From NCBI GenBank assembly GCA_949284445.1, contig CASDVP010000002.1:62001-126000 (forward strand): DNA of 64,000 bases. Direction: 5' to 3'. A model generated the notes under the pieces. It did no database searches, had not been told where the DNA came from, and saw nothing but the letters and a program-made list of their open reading frames with translations. Origin of the DNA: an uncultured Bacillota bacterium. Lineage in GTDB: Bacteria; Bacillota_I; Bacilli_A; RFN20; CAG-288. Shown here piece by piece: positions 8,628-16,955 of the stretch; position 1 is the first letter of the stretch; every line of letters starts with the position of its first letter. A program made the translations under genes and the position numbers.

Positions 8628-8843
8628 TGAAGTTGTGAAATAAACTAACTAAATCAATTTTTAAAATAATATGAACAAATATTGAAATCATTGCTGAAAA
8701 TAACTATGAAAAAACTTTAAAATTATAAATAAGTTGTATATATAAAAATATTTAAAAAAATTTGTAAAAAATATTACAAAAATCAATGCGATTTTTCACT
8801 TGAAAAACAGTTAAAAATTTCAGCGTGATTTCTAATCGATTTT
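8628..8843. other. AT-rich divergent intergenic region
   Basis: This is the rest of the 328-bp gap between divergent potA and the HAD phosphatase gene. It consists mainly of A and T runs. I see no ORF, RNA gene or stable hairpin. Confidence 0.5.
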
Positions 8844-8854
8844 TGTGCTATTAT
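8844..8854 (+). promoter_or_regulatory. Extended -10 promoter giving a leaderless mRNA
   Basis: TGTGCTATTAT is a TRTGn-extended -10. The hexamer TATTAT ends 7 nt before the ATG at 8862, so the transcript should start at or within a base or two of the start codon. No Shine-Dalgarno sequence is present. Confidence 0.55.
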
Positions 8855-8861
8855 TTATAGC

Positions 8862-9545
8862 ATGAAAAACAGTTATTTTTATCAGAATTTTATCTTTGAT
8901 TTAGATGGCACTTTAGTCGATTCGATTGCCGATATCGCTGATGCTGTCAACTATGCTTTTTATTATTTTGGTTTACCTGAAAGAGACTTGAAGGAGTTTC
9001 CTTCTTTTATCGGTAATGGATCAGTGACTTTAATCAAAAGAGCTCTCAAAGACATTCGCTTGTCAGATGCTGAATTTCAAAAAGTATTTGATGTTTATTA
9101 CCAATACTATATGAAGCACTTCGTTGTTAAAACAAAGGCTTATCCAGGTATACAAGATGCATTGAACTTTGCTAAAGAGAAAGGTATCCGTTTATTTGTT
9201 TATAGCAATAAGCCTGCTGAAATAGCTAAAATCGTCATCGCTCATTGCTTCGGTAACAATCTTTTTGAAAAAGTAGTTGGCATACCTTTAAATGGTAAAG
9301 TCAAACCTGCTCCAGATGTTTTTCATGCCGCTACTTTACGATACGACATAGATTACTCTCATACTGCTTATTTCGGGGATTCGGGAACCGATATATTAAC
9401 CGCATTAAATTTAGGAATTAAAAATATCTACTCAGTTTTATGGGGATACAAAGATGAAGCGTTTTTCAATAGCTTTGAGCAGAAGCCGAAGGGTTTTATA
9501 AAAGAACCTTCTGAAATCAAAAACATCGCTAAAACGGAGTTATAA
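8862..9545 (+). CDS. HAD-family phosphatase, phosphoglycolate phosphatase-like
   Basis: 227 aa. HAD motif I is FDLDGTLVDS with nucleophile Asp and general acid Asp. Motif II is VYSNKP. The motif III Lys lies in GKVKPAPD, and motif IV is YFGDSGTDI. A helical cap of type C1 lies between motif I and motif II. The Gph/PGMB-like subfamily hydrolyses small phosphomonoesters such as phosphoglycolate, or acts as pyrophosphatase; the substrate cannot be set from sequence. Its start seems leaderless. A guanylate kinase gene follows 101 bp later. Confidence 0.85.
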   Translation: MKNSYFYQNFIFDLDGTLVDSIADIADAVNYAFYYFGLPERDLKEFPSFIGNGSVTLIKRALKDIRLSDAEFQKVFDVYYQYYMKHFVVKTKAYPGIQDALNFAKEKGIRLFVYSNKPAEIAKIVIAHCFGNNLFEKVVGIPLNGKVKPAPDVFHAATLRYDIDYSHTAYFGDSGTDILTALNLGIKNIYSVLWGYKDEAFFNSFEQKPKGFIKEPSEIKNIAKTEL

Positions 9546-9646
9546 GCGTAATATAATAGTCAAAAGGTTGCTAAACAATTCTTCTATATTGCAATAATCT
9601 TTGTTTAAAATTAGAATAATGTTTATATTTTTCAGGAGAAGCCAAG

Positions 9647-10219
9647 ATGATTATATTAACTGGTCCATCAGCTTCTGGCAAAACAGCTACTTGTTTATAT
9701 TTACAGGAGCATTATCACATTAAAAAAGTCATCACCCATACAACTCGAGTCATCCGTACCGGGGAAAAAGATGGTGTTGATTACCATTTCGTCAGTGTCG
9801 AAGAGTTTTTAAAATTAAAAGAAGCTGGCACGTTTATTGAGACTGTTTTTTATAACGGCAATTATTATGGCACTTCTAAAGCTGAAGTCAAGCTCGATAA
9901 ATGTATGGCTGTTGAACTAGAAGGTGCTAAGACATACAAAAGTTTAAACGATCCTAATATCGTTCTTTTCTATATGAAAGTTGATGAGAAGATCAGAACT
10001 CTAAGAATGAGGGAAAGAGGCGATGATGAACAGAAGATTCAATCGAGATTGATCAACGATCGCACGGCTTTTGCTTTAAACGACGAGATGAATAAATTGA
10101 TCGATGTCGTCGTCGATACTGAGCATCATGACATCGTCAGCGTTTCTAAATTTATTTACGATAAATACATCAGTATATTAAAAGAAAGAAATATTCAATT
10201 CATTCCCTCGAATGATTGA
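9647..10219 (+). CDS. gmk: Guanylate kinase
   Basis: 190 aa, slightly short for the family (about 200). The P-loop GPSASGKTA near the N-terminus is an unusual variant of GPSGVGKGT. The GMP-binding region TTRVIRTGEKDGVDYHFVS and the YYGTSKAEV segment are clear family marks, as is RMRERG in the lid region. It phosphorylates GMP to GDP with ATP. AGGAG lies upstream of the ATG. It is the last gene before the convergent ABC exporter operon. Confidence 0.85.
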   Translation: MIILTGPSASGKTATCLYLQEHYHIKKVITHTTRVIRTGEKDGVDYHFVSVEEFLKLKEAGTFIETVFYNGNYYGTSKAEVKLDKCMAVELEGAKTYKSLNDPNIVLFYMKVDEKIRTLRMRERGDDEQKIQSRLINDRTAFALNDEMNKLIDVVVDTEHHDIVSVSKFIYDKYISILKERNIQFIPSND

Positions 10220-10363
10220 TTTATAAATCGTGTTCTATTATAAAATGGCGCGCTTCAATTCAACTTTAATATGCTTAAATAATATCAATACCGATAATCA
10301 TTTGATGAAACAGTTTGGCATATCTTGTATTAAACTTGACTAGGCTAGACAGTTTTATCACAT

Positions 10364-10423
10364 CAAAAAAGCCAGTGTATTTGAAACAATAATCATTAAG
10401 TGTTTTTCAAACAACCACTGGCT
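10364..10423 (-). terminator. Terminator of the ABC exporter operon
   Basis: On the minus strand AGCCAGTG(G)...CACTGGCT forms the outer stem. TTTGAAA/TTTTCAAA extends it internally, and TTTTTT follows. It lies 47 bp past the exporter stop. The facing gmk transcript could also use the hairpin, though the T-run on that side is weaker. Confidence 0.7.
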
Positions 10424-10469
10424 ATCTTTCTTGCATAGAAGTATCAAAGAAAATTTATTTATTTAATTT

Positions 10470-12560
10470 TTATTCTAATTCAGCTTTACCAGTCCAAAGT
10501 TCGTAATAGCGTCCTTTTAAAGCGAGAAGCTGTTCATGATTTCCTCTTTCGATGATCTGACCATGATCCATAACCATGATGCAATCCGCATATCTGATAG
10601 TGGATAAACGGTGGGCGATAACGAACGTTGTTTTGTTCTTCATGATGTTATCCATACCATGTGATATCAAACGTTCAGTTCTGGTATCGATAGAAGAAGT
10701 GGCTTCATCAAGTATCAAAATAGGCGGATTTGATACTGCGCATCGAGCAATTGATAATAGCTGTTTTTGGCCTTGAGATAAAGAGGCGTTAGCAGCGTCG
10801 ATATAGGTTTTATATCCGTATGGTAATTTTTTAATAAAGGCATCTGCACAAGCAACTTTAGCAGCTTCTTCACACTCTTTATCTGTCGCTTTTAATCTTC
10901 CGAATCGAATGTTGTCATAAATTGTTCCAGAGAAAAGATGAGTGTCCTGCAAGACTAAAGTCATCGAACGACGCATGGAGACTCTATCGATGTCTTTTAA
11001 GTCGATGCCATCGATAGTGATTTTACCGCTATCGATATCATAGAAGCGGGTCAACATGTTTGTGATAGTGGTTTTACCAGCACCGGTTGAACCGACTAAA
11101 GCGATTCTCTGACCTGGATGAGCATATAGTGTCACATCTTTTAAAACTGGCTGACCAGTCACATAAGAGAAGTAAACGTGCTCCATTCTGACATCACCTA
11201 AAACCGGTTTTGTCTCGATGCCGTTTGTCCAATAATATTTACCATCTTCTGCTTTGAATGATTTCCAACTGGCTTTTTGTAAGCTGGGTTCTGGTTCATG
11301 GTCCATCATCTGGAAGATTCTTTCAGCACCGGCCAAAGAAGCTTGGATCATTGTGAGCATGTTCGATATCGAGTTGAATGGTCTTGCTAACATTCTTAAG
11401 AAGACGATGTATGACATCAATGAACCGATCGAAACTATGAAACCCCAACGAGTATCTGTAGCGACCAAAATTGAACCGATGATAGCAACTAAAGCCGTTC
11501 CTATGTTGTTGATATTATTGATGATAGGAATGTTGATGGACGAGAGATAGACCGAGCGGCGGTTATGAAGAGTGTGTCTATAGTCGATCGATTTGAATAA
11601 TTCAGACATATCTTCTTCTTTAGAGAAGCATTTGACGACTTTTAAGCCAGATAAAACTTCTTCAGCTACACCGTTGAATTCACCCATAGAGACTTGTGTC
11701 TCTGAGAAGGCAGAGACAGAGCGATGTACGTTGAAAGCGACGATACCTACTCCTATGAGCTCTAAGACGATACAGAACAAAGCTAAAAACCAATTCAAAA
11801 TAAATATGAAGATGAGAATACCGGTCAAGAGAATGATAGAAGTGAAGATTTCCATGATGCCAGTATTGAATAATTGAGCCAAATTATCGACATCGTTTGT
11901 GAATCTTGACATGATATCTCCGTGAGGAGTGTTATCAAAATAGCGCAGAGGAAGCGTCTGTAATTTGTCAAACATATCGTTTCTCAGTCTCATCAAAGAA
12001 GAAGTGCCGATCTTAGTCATCAAGTAAACTTGGCTCGCTGAGAGCAAAAAACCAATGACATAACAAGCCATAGTGATCAAGATGATGATTCCTAAGATTC
12101 CTAAGGCTTGTTCGCTAGCGTTACTACTAGTCCATTCAACCTGATCAAAAATGAATTTGTATAAGCCCATCTGATCATTGATATACTTGTCAGCATAACC
12201 AGAAACAGATCCGCCAAGCAACCAATTACCAGTCGCAGCATAGACAGCAGGCTGTAATAATGCATCGACTAAAGGAGCAGCCATGAATCCGCCTAACAGA
12301 TTGATCAAAACCATTAAGATTGTGATAAAAGTGACTAATAATAAACGCCATTTATCAGGACCTATATAATGGAAAACACGAAGAAGGGAGTGCCAGGAAT
12401 GCTTAGGCTTACCATAGCCTTTTCTTCTTCTCGAATAAGAAGAGGTGATTTCTTTATAACCTTCTGGTCCGCAGGAATATTGGATTTGAACGCCATTGAT
12501 AGTCGGACCTACACCGCTAGCGTTAAAGCCATCATAGTTATATTTCTTTTCTTTCATCAT
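10470..12560 (-). CDS. Heterodimeric ABC exporter subunit with catalytic NBD (TM288-like)
   Basis: 696 aa. An N-terminal cytoplasmic extension (~80 aa) precedes six membrane helices and an ATP-binding domain. Walker A is GSTGAGKTT and Walker B ILILDEATSS keeps the catalytic Glu, while the signature is the degenerate LSQGQ. This is the complement of its partner, which has a good signature but Asp in place of Glu. Such asymmetry defines the TM287/288, BmrCD and LmrCD class of multidrug or lipid exporters with one working ATP site. The start overlaps the partner's stop by 4 bp. The substrate is unknown. Confidence 0.9.
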   Translation of the reverse strand: MMKEKKYNYDGFNASGVGPTINGVQIQYSCGPEGYKEITSSYSRRRKGYGKPKHSWHSLLRVFHYIGPDKWRLLLVTFITILMVLINLLGGFMAAPLVDALLQPAVYAATGNWLLGGSVSGYADKYINDQMGLYKFIFDQVEWTSSNASEQALGILGIIILITMACYVIGFLLSASQVYLMTKIGTSSLMRLRNDMFDKLQTLPLRYFDNTPHGDIMSRFTNDVDNLAQLFNTGIMEIFTSIILLTGILIFIFILNWFLALFCIVLELIGVGIVAFNVHRSVSAFSETQVSMGEFNGVAEEVLSGLKVVKCFSKEEDMSELFKSIDYRHTLHNRRSVYLSSINIPIINNINNIGTALVAIIGSILVATDTRWGFIVSIGSLMSYIVFLRMLARPFNSISNMLTMIQASLAGAERIFQMMDHEPEPSLQKASWKSFKAEDGKYYWTNGIETKPVLGDVRMEHVYFSYVTGQPVLKDVTLYAHPGQRIALVGSTGAGKTTITNMLTRFYDIDSGKITIDGIDLKDIDRVSMRRSMTLVLQDTHLFSGTIYDNIRFGRLKATDKECEEAAKVACADAFIKKLPYGYKTYIDAANASLSQGQKQLLSIARCAVSNPPILILDEATSSIDTRTERLISHGMDNIMKNKTTFVIAHRLSTIRYADCIMVMDHGQIIERGNHEQLLALKGRYYELWTGKAELE

Positions 12561-14503
12561 TCGACTCCTTTGGATTGAATAGCATCAATCTCACGATAGA
12601 TCACACAGTTTTGTAGAAGTTCTTCATGGGTGCCAACACCAGCAGGTTTGCCGTTATCTAAAACTAATATCTGATCACAATGTTTCACAGAATCTATTCT
12701 TTGAGCGATGATAAAAATCGTCGTGTCTTTAAGCTTGGTAGCGAATTGTTCGCGAATGCGTCTAGAAGTTTCCATATCGCAAGCCGAAGTGGAATCATCA
12801 AGGATTAAAATCTTTGGCTTTTTGATGACTGCTCTTGCTATACAAAGACGTTGCTTTTGACCACCGGATACTGATTTTCCACCTTGAACAACCGGAGTAT
12901 CTAAACCATCTTTAAAGTTTTTAACAAAATCAGCCGCTTGCGCGATCTCTAATGCTTCCCAGATCTCTTCATCAGTCGCATCTTTTTTACCCCAAAGGAT
13001 ATTTGATCTGATGGTACCTGTGAATAAAATGTTGTTCTGTAAAACCACACCGATATCATGACGTAAGGCGGTGACTGAATAATCTTTGACATCATGTCCA
13101 GCGATTTTGACTTCACCACAGAGCGGATCATATAGACGTGGTATCAGATTCACTAAGGATGATTTACCAGAGCCAGTTCCACCGACGATACCGATCGTCT
13201 TTCCTGATGGGATATCTAAAGAAATAGGACCGACAGCTGCTTTTTCTTTATCACCGATATATGAAAAGAGAACATCTCTGAATTCGACATGACCATCTTT
13301 AAGAACATCAGGATCAAAATCATCAGTCTTCGGCTTTGGATCATAGGAGATATCTATTTTTTCTACCAAGACTCGATCGATTCTCTCTTTGCTCGCTTCC
13401 GCACGTCCGTAGAACTGGAACAGCGTTGACAAAAATGAAAAAGCCATCGTCAAAACAGCAGTGAAAGAAGTGAGAATGGATAATTCGCCAGCATCAAATA
13501 GGTCAACACCGTTGTTCATGATCTGCCAGATCTCATTACCAGTTGCAGTATTGATCATTGAAAAACCACCGAAATATTGAATCAGAGCGATAGTCACATT
13601 GATCGCTAAAGTGGTGATGGCAGCTGATAAACCCATTTTGGAGACGGCTGAATAACTGATGATCGTCAAATCATCATTTGAACGAGCAAATCTTTGATCC
13701 ATATAGGTTTCACGACAGAAAGCCTTAACCTCTCTGATACCATCAGTATCTTCTTCAACATTGCGGTTGACATTATCAAGAGCGGTCTGAGTCATGATGA
13801 ACTCAGGTCTAGTCTTCTTGATGATGAAAAGGATGACTATAAAAGCTATCAAACTTAAGGGTAAAGTGATGAGACCGATAGCCCAGTTCAAGGAAAAGAT
13901 GAAGCCAAAGCAGAAAATGACGACTAATGTTTGCTTAAATCCCATTCTGATGAGCATCAAGACGAAGAAACGGATATTATTGCAATCGTTGGAAAGCATG
14001 GTTGTCAATTTAGAAACTGGGAAATGAGAGATGTTTGAAAAAGAGAATTGCTCAGCTTTCCAGAAGATAGTATTTCTCAGTCTTTCAACGAAATCACTGG
14101 AGATCTTAGCAGATAGTTTCATACCGATGACCTGGAAGATGATGGCGATGAGACCACATCCGATCATCAAACCGCCATAGAGCCAGACATAATACATAGC
14201 TGGTTGATCAAATCCGCTGCCGTTGATGATCGGCTGCGGTTGACCAAGACTATCTAAAGCCCCATATCCTTCTAGACCATTTCTTATCAACATACCGCTG
14301 AGATAAGGAATCATCAATTCACAAAACGCATCGACGAGGATGACTAGAAAGTCGATGATGATTAATTTGTAGGATGGCTTTAAGCATTCCCAATAAATCT
14401 TCAATGTTTCTTTCGCATCTTTTTTATCAATGGCGGCGTCTTGTTTGTTATAGTGAAGATCGGTATTAGCTTGTGCCTTCATTTCTTTGATTCTTTGGTT
14501 CAT
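12557..14503 (-). CDS. Heterodimeric ABC exporter subunit with degenerate NBD (TM287-like)
   Basis: 648 aa: a short N-terminal arm, six membrane helices and an NBD. Walker A is GGTGSGKSS, the signature is VSGGQ, and Walker B ILILDDSTSACD has Asp where the catalytic Glu is expected. Together with the downstream gene (4-bp overlap) this gives one consensus and one degenerate ATP site. It is the first gene of the two-gene operon. A 299-bp A/T-rich gap upstream holds no gene I can see. Confidence 0.9.
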   Translation of the reverse strand: MNQRIKEMKAQANTDLHYNKQDAAIDKKDAKETLKIYWECLKPSYKLIIIDFLVILVDAFCELMIPYLSGMLIRNGLEGYGALDSLGQPQPIINGSGFDQPAMYYVWLYGGLMIGCGLIAIIFQVIGMKLSAKISSDFVERLRNTIFWKAEQFSFSNISHFPVSKLTTMLSNDCNNIRFFVLMLIRMGFKQTLVVIFCFGFIFSLNWAIGLITLPLSLIAFIVILFIIKKTRPEFIMTQTALDNVNRNVEEDTDGIREVKAFCRETYMDQRFARSNDDLTIISYSAVSKMGLSAAITTLAINVTIALIQYFGGFSMINTATGNEIWQIMNNGVDLFDAGELSILTSFTAVLTMAFSFLSTLFQFYGRAEASKERIDRVLVEKIDISYDPKPKTDDFDPDVLKDGHVEFRDVLFSYIGDKEKAAVGPISLDIPSGKTIGIVGGTGSGKSSLVNLIPRLYDPLCGEVKIAGHDVKDYSVTALRHDIGVVLQNNILFTGTIRSNILWGKKDATDEEIWEALEIAQAADFVKNFKDGLDTPVVQGGKSVSGGQKQRLCIARAVIKKPKILILDDSTSACDMETSRRIREQFATKLKDTTIFIIAQRIDSVKHCDQILVLDNGKPAGVGTHEELLQNCVIYREIDAIQSKGVE

Positions 14504-14746
14504 AATTAACGCCTCTTATTTTTTAAATCAAATCATTATTTTATTATTGAAATTAATAAAATCAATAGATTATAAAGATGTAAGCGCTATTTAATTTATA
14601 TTATTTATATAAATAGAAAAAAATATTAGCATTAGCTTACATTTCTAATTATGTTCTTAAAATTGCTTTCTTCTTTATCAATTACAATATCGCATTATTA
14701 CTTAAATTTATAATTGATGACAGCTTCGCTGACATTTGCTGTGCAT

Positions 14747-14779
14747 ATAAAAAGGTGAGGATTGATAAACCCTCACCTT
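14747..14779 (-). terminator. Terminator of infC-rpmI-rplT
   Basis: On the minus strand AAGGTGAGG...CCTCACCTT makes a 9-bp stem with a 10-nt loop, followed by TTTTT. It lies 24 bp after the rplT stop. Confidence 0.9.
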
Positions 14780-14802
14780 GAAACTCGATTTTATTTTCTG
14801 AC

Positions 14803-15171
14803 TTATTTGCTAGCTTTATCAGCGATAGCTTTGTTAGCCATTTCGACTAAAGCGTGGAAGTCAGCAGGATTGGTTCCAGCTAATTCGCTTAACATCTTTC
14901 TGTTTAAGACGATATCAGCTAATTTAAGTCCATACATGAATTGAGAATAGGAGATACCTTCAGCTTTGCAAGCAGCAGAGATTCTTCTGATCCAAAGTTT
15001 ACGATAATCTTGTTTTCTTTCTTTACGTCCGTTGAATGCATAGGCATCAGCTCTCATGACTGACTCTTTGGCAGTCTTGTAGAGTCTATGTCTAGAACTG
15101 AAGTAACCTTCAGCTCTCTTTAAAATACGCTTACGATTTGCGTGTCTGACGTTTCCGCCCTTAACTCTCAT
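14803..15171 (-). CDS. rplT: 50S ribosomal protein L20
   Basis: 122 aa, family length about 117-120. The basic N-terminus MRVKGGNVRHANRKRIL is followed by AEGYFSSRHRLYKTAKESV and the LWIRRI block typical of L20. L20 binds 23S rRNA early in assembly and, in Bacillus, represses its own operon through the infC leader. It is the last gene of infC-rpmI-rplT, 15 bp after rpmI. Confidence 0.97.
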   Translation of the reverse strand: MRVKGGNVRHANRKRILKRAEGYFSSRHRLYKTAKESVMRADAYAFNGRKERKQDYRKLWIRRISAACKAEGISYSQFMYGLKLADIVLNRKMLSELAGTNPADFHALVEMANKAIADKASK

Positions 15172-15186
15172 TTGTCCTATCCTCCA

Positions 15187-15381
15187 TTACTTGCTGATCA
15201 AACCGGCAACAATCTTGGTTTGAGTCGGCTTAAGATATCTAGCTTTACGATTGTGTCTGATCAATTTGTGTGTTTTGTTGTGTGAAAGGTGGGATGTGTT
15301 TTGGTTCCACTTCTTGATACCACCATTAGCGGTGAATTTGAATCTTTTAACAGCACCGCGCTTACTCTTCATTTTTGGCAT
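15187..15381 (-). CDS. rpmI: 50S ribosomal protein L35
   Basis: 64 aa, the normal length. It opens MPKMKSKRGAVKRFK and continues with the basic HLSHNKTHKLIRHNRKA block of L35. It sits between infC (13 bp gap) and rplT, the standard order. GGAGG lies just before the start. Confidence 0.97.
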   Translation of the reverse strand: MPKMKSKRGAVKRFKFTANGGIKKWNQNTSHLSHNKTHKLIRHNRKARYLKPTQTKIVAGLISK

Positions 15382-15394
15382 GTACTTTTTCCTC

Positions 15395-15955
15395 CTATTT
15401 CTTTGGATTTAAAACGACATAGTAGTCTTTGCCTAATAATTCAGGCTGTTTTTCAATAACGGAATAATCTTTCACCAAGTCTAAGAAGTAGGTCAAGGTC
15501 TGTTTGACGATGTCCATTCTTTGCATCATTCTGCCTTTGATGAACACGGCTACTTTGACCTTCATACCGTCTTGTAAGAACTTGATCGAAGCTTTAGCCT
15601 TAGTTTCTAAGTCATGCTTATCCGTAGTAGCAGTGAAACGAATCTCTTTGACTACAGTCTTCTTTTGATTCTTCTTAGCTTCTCTTTCTTTCTTAGCTTT
15701 GTCGAATTTGAATTTGCCGTAGTTAAGAATCTTACAGACAGGTGGATGAGCTTGTGGTGAAACACAATAGAGATCTAATTGCATTTCCATGGATTTCTGT
15801 TGAGCCACTTTAAGCGGAACAACACCATAGCTTTCTCCTTCTGGACCGATCAAAAGAACTTCTTTGAAATGGATGCGTTCATTGACTAAATCACGGTCAT
15901 AATTGCTTCTAGGACGGACATTATTAGATTGTCCTTGCTGATAACCTTTAAATAT
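15395..15955 (-). CDS. infC: Translation initiation factor IF-3, ATA start
   Basis: The conserved core begins LIGPEGESYGVVPL, which cannot be the N-terminus of IF-3. The frame stays open upstream, adding FKGYQQGQSNN... and VNERIHFKEVL. The only well-placed start behind the strong GGAGG (15965-15969) is ATA at 15955, with 9-nt spacing, giving 186 aa. infC genes often use rare start codons (AUU, AUA, AUC), which lets IF-3 limit its own synthesis; ATA here fits. The N-terminal and C-terminal IF-3 domains are joined by a basic helix (KKEREAKKNQKK). It heads the operon behind a leader attenuator. Confidence 0.93.
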   Translation of the reverse strand: MFKGYQQGQSNNVRPRSNYDRDLVNERIHFKEVLLIGPEGESYGVVPLKVAQQKSMEMQLDLYCVSPQAHPPVCKILNYGKFKFDKAKKEREAKKNQKKTVVKEIRFTATTDKHDLETKAKASIKFLQDGMKVKVAVFIKGRMMQRMDIVKQTLTYFLDLVKDYSVIEKQPELLGKDYYVVLNPKK

Positions 15956-16114
15956 AAGACTTTTCCTCCGTTATAAACAAAAACGGGTTTCTGATCGAGG
16001 AAACCCGTTAAATGCACGTTTTATTTTAAAGAAATAAATCAGGCATTTGACCTACCAGAACTTTATCCAGTCAGGTGAGAACGGGCGTTCTTCTTTCCTA
16101 TCTCGTTTTTGACA
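15956..16114 (-). promoter_or_regulatory. infC leader region (L20-type leader candidate)
   Basis: About 159 nt lie between the expected transcription start near 16114 and the infC start. They contain a terminator-like hairpin just before the ribosome site, and further upstream a G/C-richer block (16070-16100) that could pair in an alternative fold. In Bacillus the same position holds the L20 leader, where L20 binding promotes termination. The position and hairpin are seen; L20 control is inferred. Confidence 0.6.
15977..16009 (-). terminator. Attenuator terminator in the infC leader
   Basis: On the minus strand AACGGGTTTC-8 nt-GAAACCCGTT is a perfect 10-bp stem followed by TTTTTG. It ends 8 nt before the infC Shine-Dalgarno, so it must be conditional or the operon could not be expressed. 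Confidence 0.85.
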
Positions 16115-16120
16115 AAGAGA

Positions 16121-16149
16121 AGTTTATTCTTTTTTCTATTCTTTGTCAA
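16121..16149 (-). promoter_or_regulatory. Promoter of infC-rpmI-rplT
   Basis: On the minus strand consensus -35 TTGACA, exactly 17 bp, then -10 TAAACT. The -35 is also the left half of a 9-bp inverted repeat (TTGACAAAG...CTTTGTCAA) whose other half lies at about the transcription start. Confidence 0.8.
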
Positions 16150-16162
16150 GAAATTTTTATCG

Positions 16163-16813
16163 TTATTTGATCGTTCCAAAGATGCGATCGCCAGCATCTC
16201 CTAATCCAGGGCAGATGTAGGCTTTTGAATTTAAGCATCTGTCTAAACAACCGATGAACAATTTGACATCGGGATGAGCTTCTGAGAAAGCTTTAACTCC
16301 TTCAGGAGCGGCTATGATGCAAAGAAAATGAATGTTTTTAGCGCCTTTATTCTTTAATAAGGACACAGCATCGATAGCAGAGCCACCAGTAGCTAGCATC
16401 GGATCGAGGACATAAATCTCTCTTTCAGAAATGTTGAATGGAAGCTTGCAATAATATTCATGAGGTTTATGGGTGATTTCATCACGATAGAGACCGATGT
16501 GACCGACTTTAGCAGATGGCACTAATTCTAGTAAGCCATCGACCATTCCTAATCCGGCTCTTAAAATAGGGACAAAGCATAATTTTTTTCCTGAGATCAT
16601 GGGTTGTTCAGTCTCTTCGATCGGTGTTTGTATTTTCACTAATTCAGTGGGTAAATGTCTGAGTGCTTCATAACCTTCCATAACAGCGATCTCTTTTACT
16701 AAATGACGGAATTCATTTGTACCGGTCTCAACTTTCCTCAACAAAGTGATCTTGTGTTGTAAAAGAGGATGATTCAGTAAAACGATGTTGTTATTGTTTT
16801 CTTCAGTGCTCAT
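16163..16813 (-). CDS. upp: Uracil phosphoribosyltransferase
   Basis: 216 aa, slightly over the usual 208-210. It has the PRPP-binding loop [15 protein letters not shown], the uracil-binding C-terminal block [15 protein letters not shown], and the N-terminal [12 protein letters not shown] family opening. It converts uracil and PRPP to UMP (salvage). GGAGG precedes the ATG and TATAAT lies about 24 nt upstream. No terminator is visible before the infC promoter, so some read-through into infC is possible. Confidence 0.96.
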   Translation of the reverse strand: MSTEENNNNIVLLNHPLLQHKITLLRKVETGTNEFRHLVKEIAVMEGYEALRHLPTELVKIQTPIEETEQPMISGKKLCFVPILRAGLGMVDGLLELVPSAKVGHIGLYRDEITHKPHEYYCKLPFNISEREIYVLDPMLATGGSAIDAVSLLKNKGAKNIHFLCIIAAPEGVKAFSEAHPDVKLFIGCLDRCLNSKAYICPGLGDAGDRIFGTIK

Positions 16814-16906
16814 TTCGTTCCTCCAGAATTTCTTTTTATTATATCATTTTTAGTCTTTTCTTAACACTTTACGTTTATGGATAAAAATAAAAACGGTCAC
16901 AAATAT

Positions 16907-16935
16907 TTGCTTATTTAGATATTTTTTTTTATACT
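16907..16935 (+). promoter_or_regulatory. Promoter of the glycosyltransferase gene
   Basis: -35 TTGCTT, 17-bp T-rich spacer, -10 TATACT, 20 nt before the ATG at 16956. AAGAAAG is the only weak ribosome-binding candidate. Confidence 0.6.
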
Positions 16936-16955
16936 TTCATAAGAAAGAAAACACT

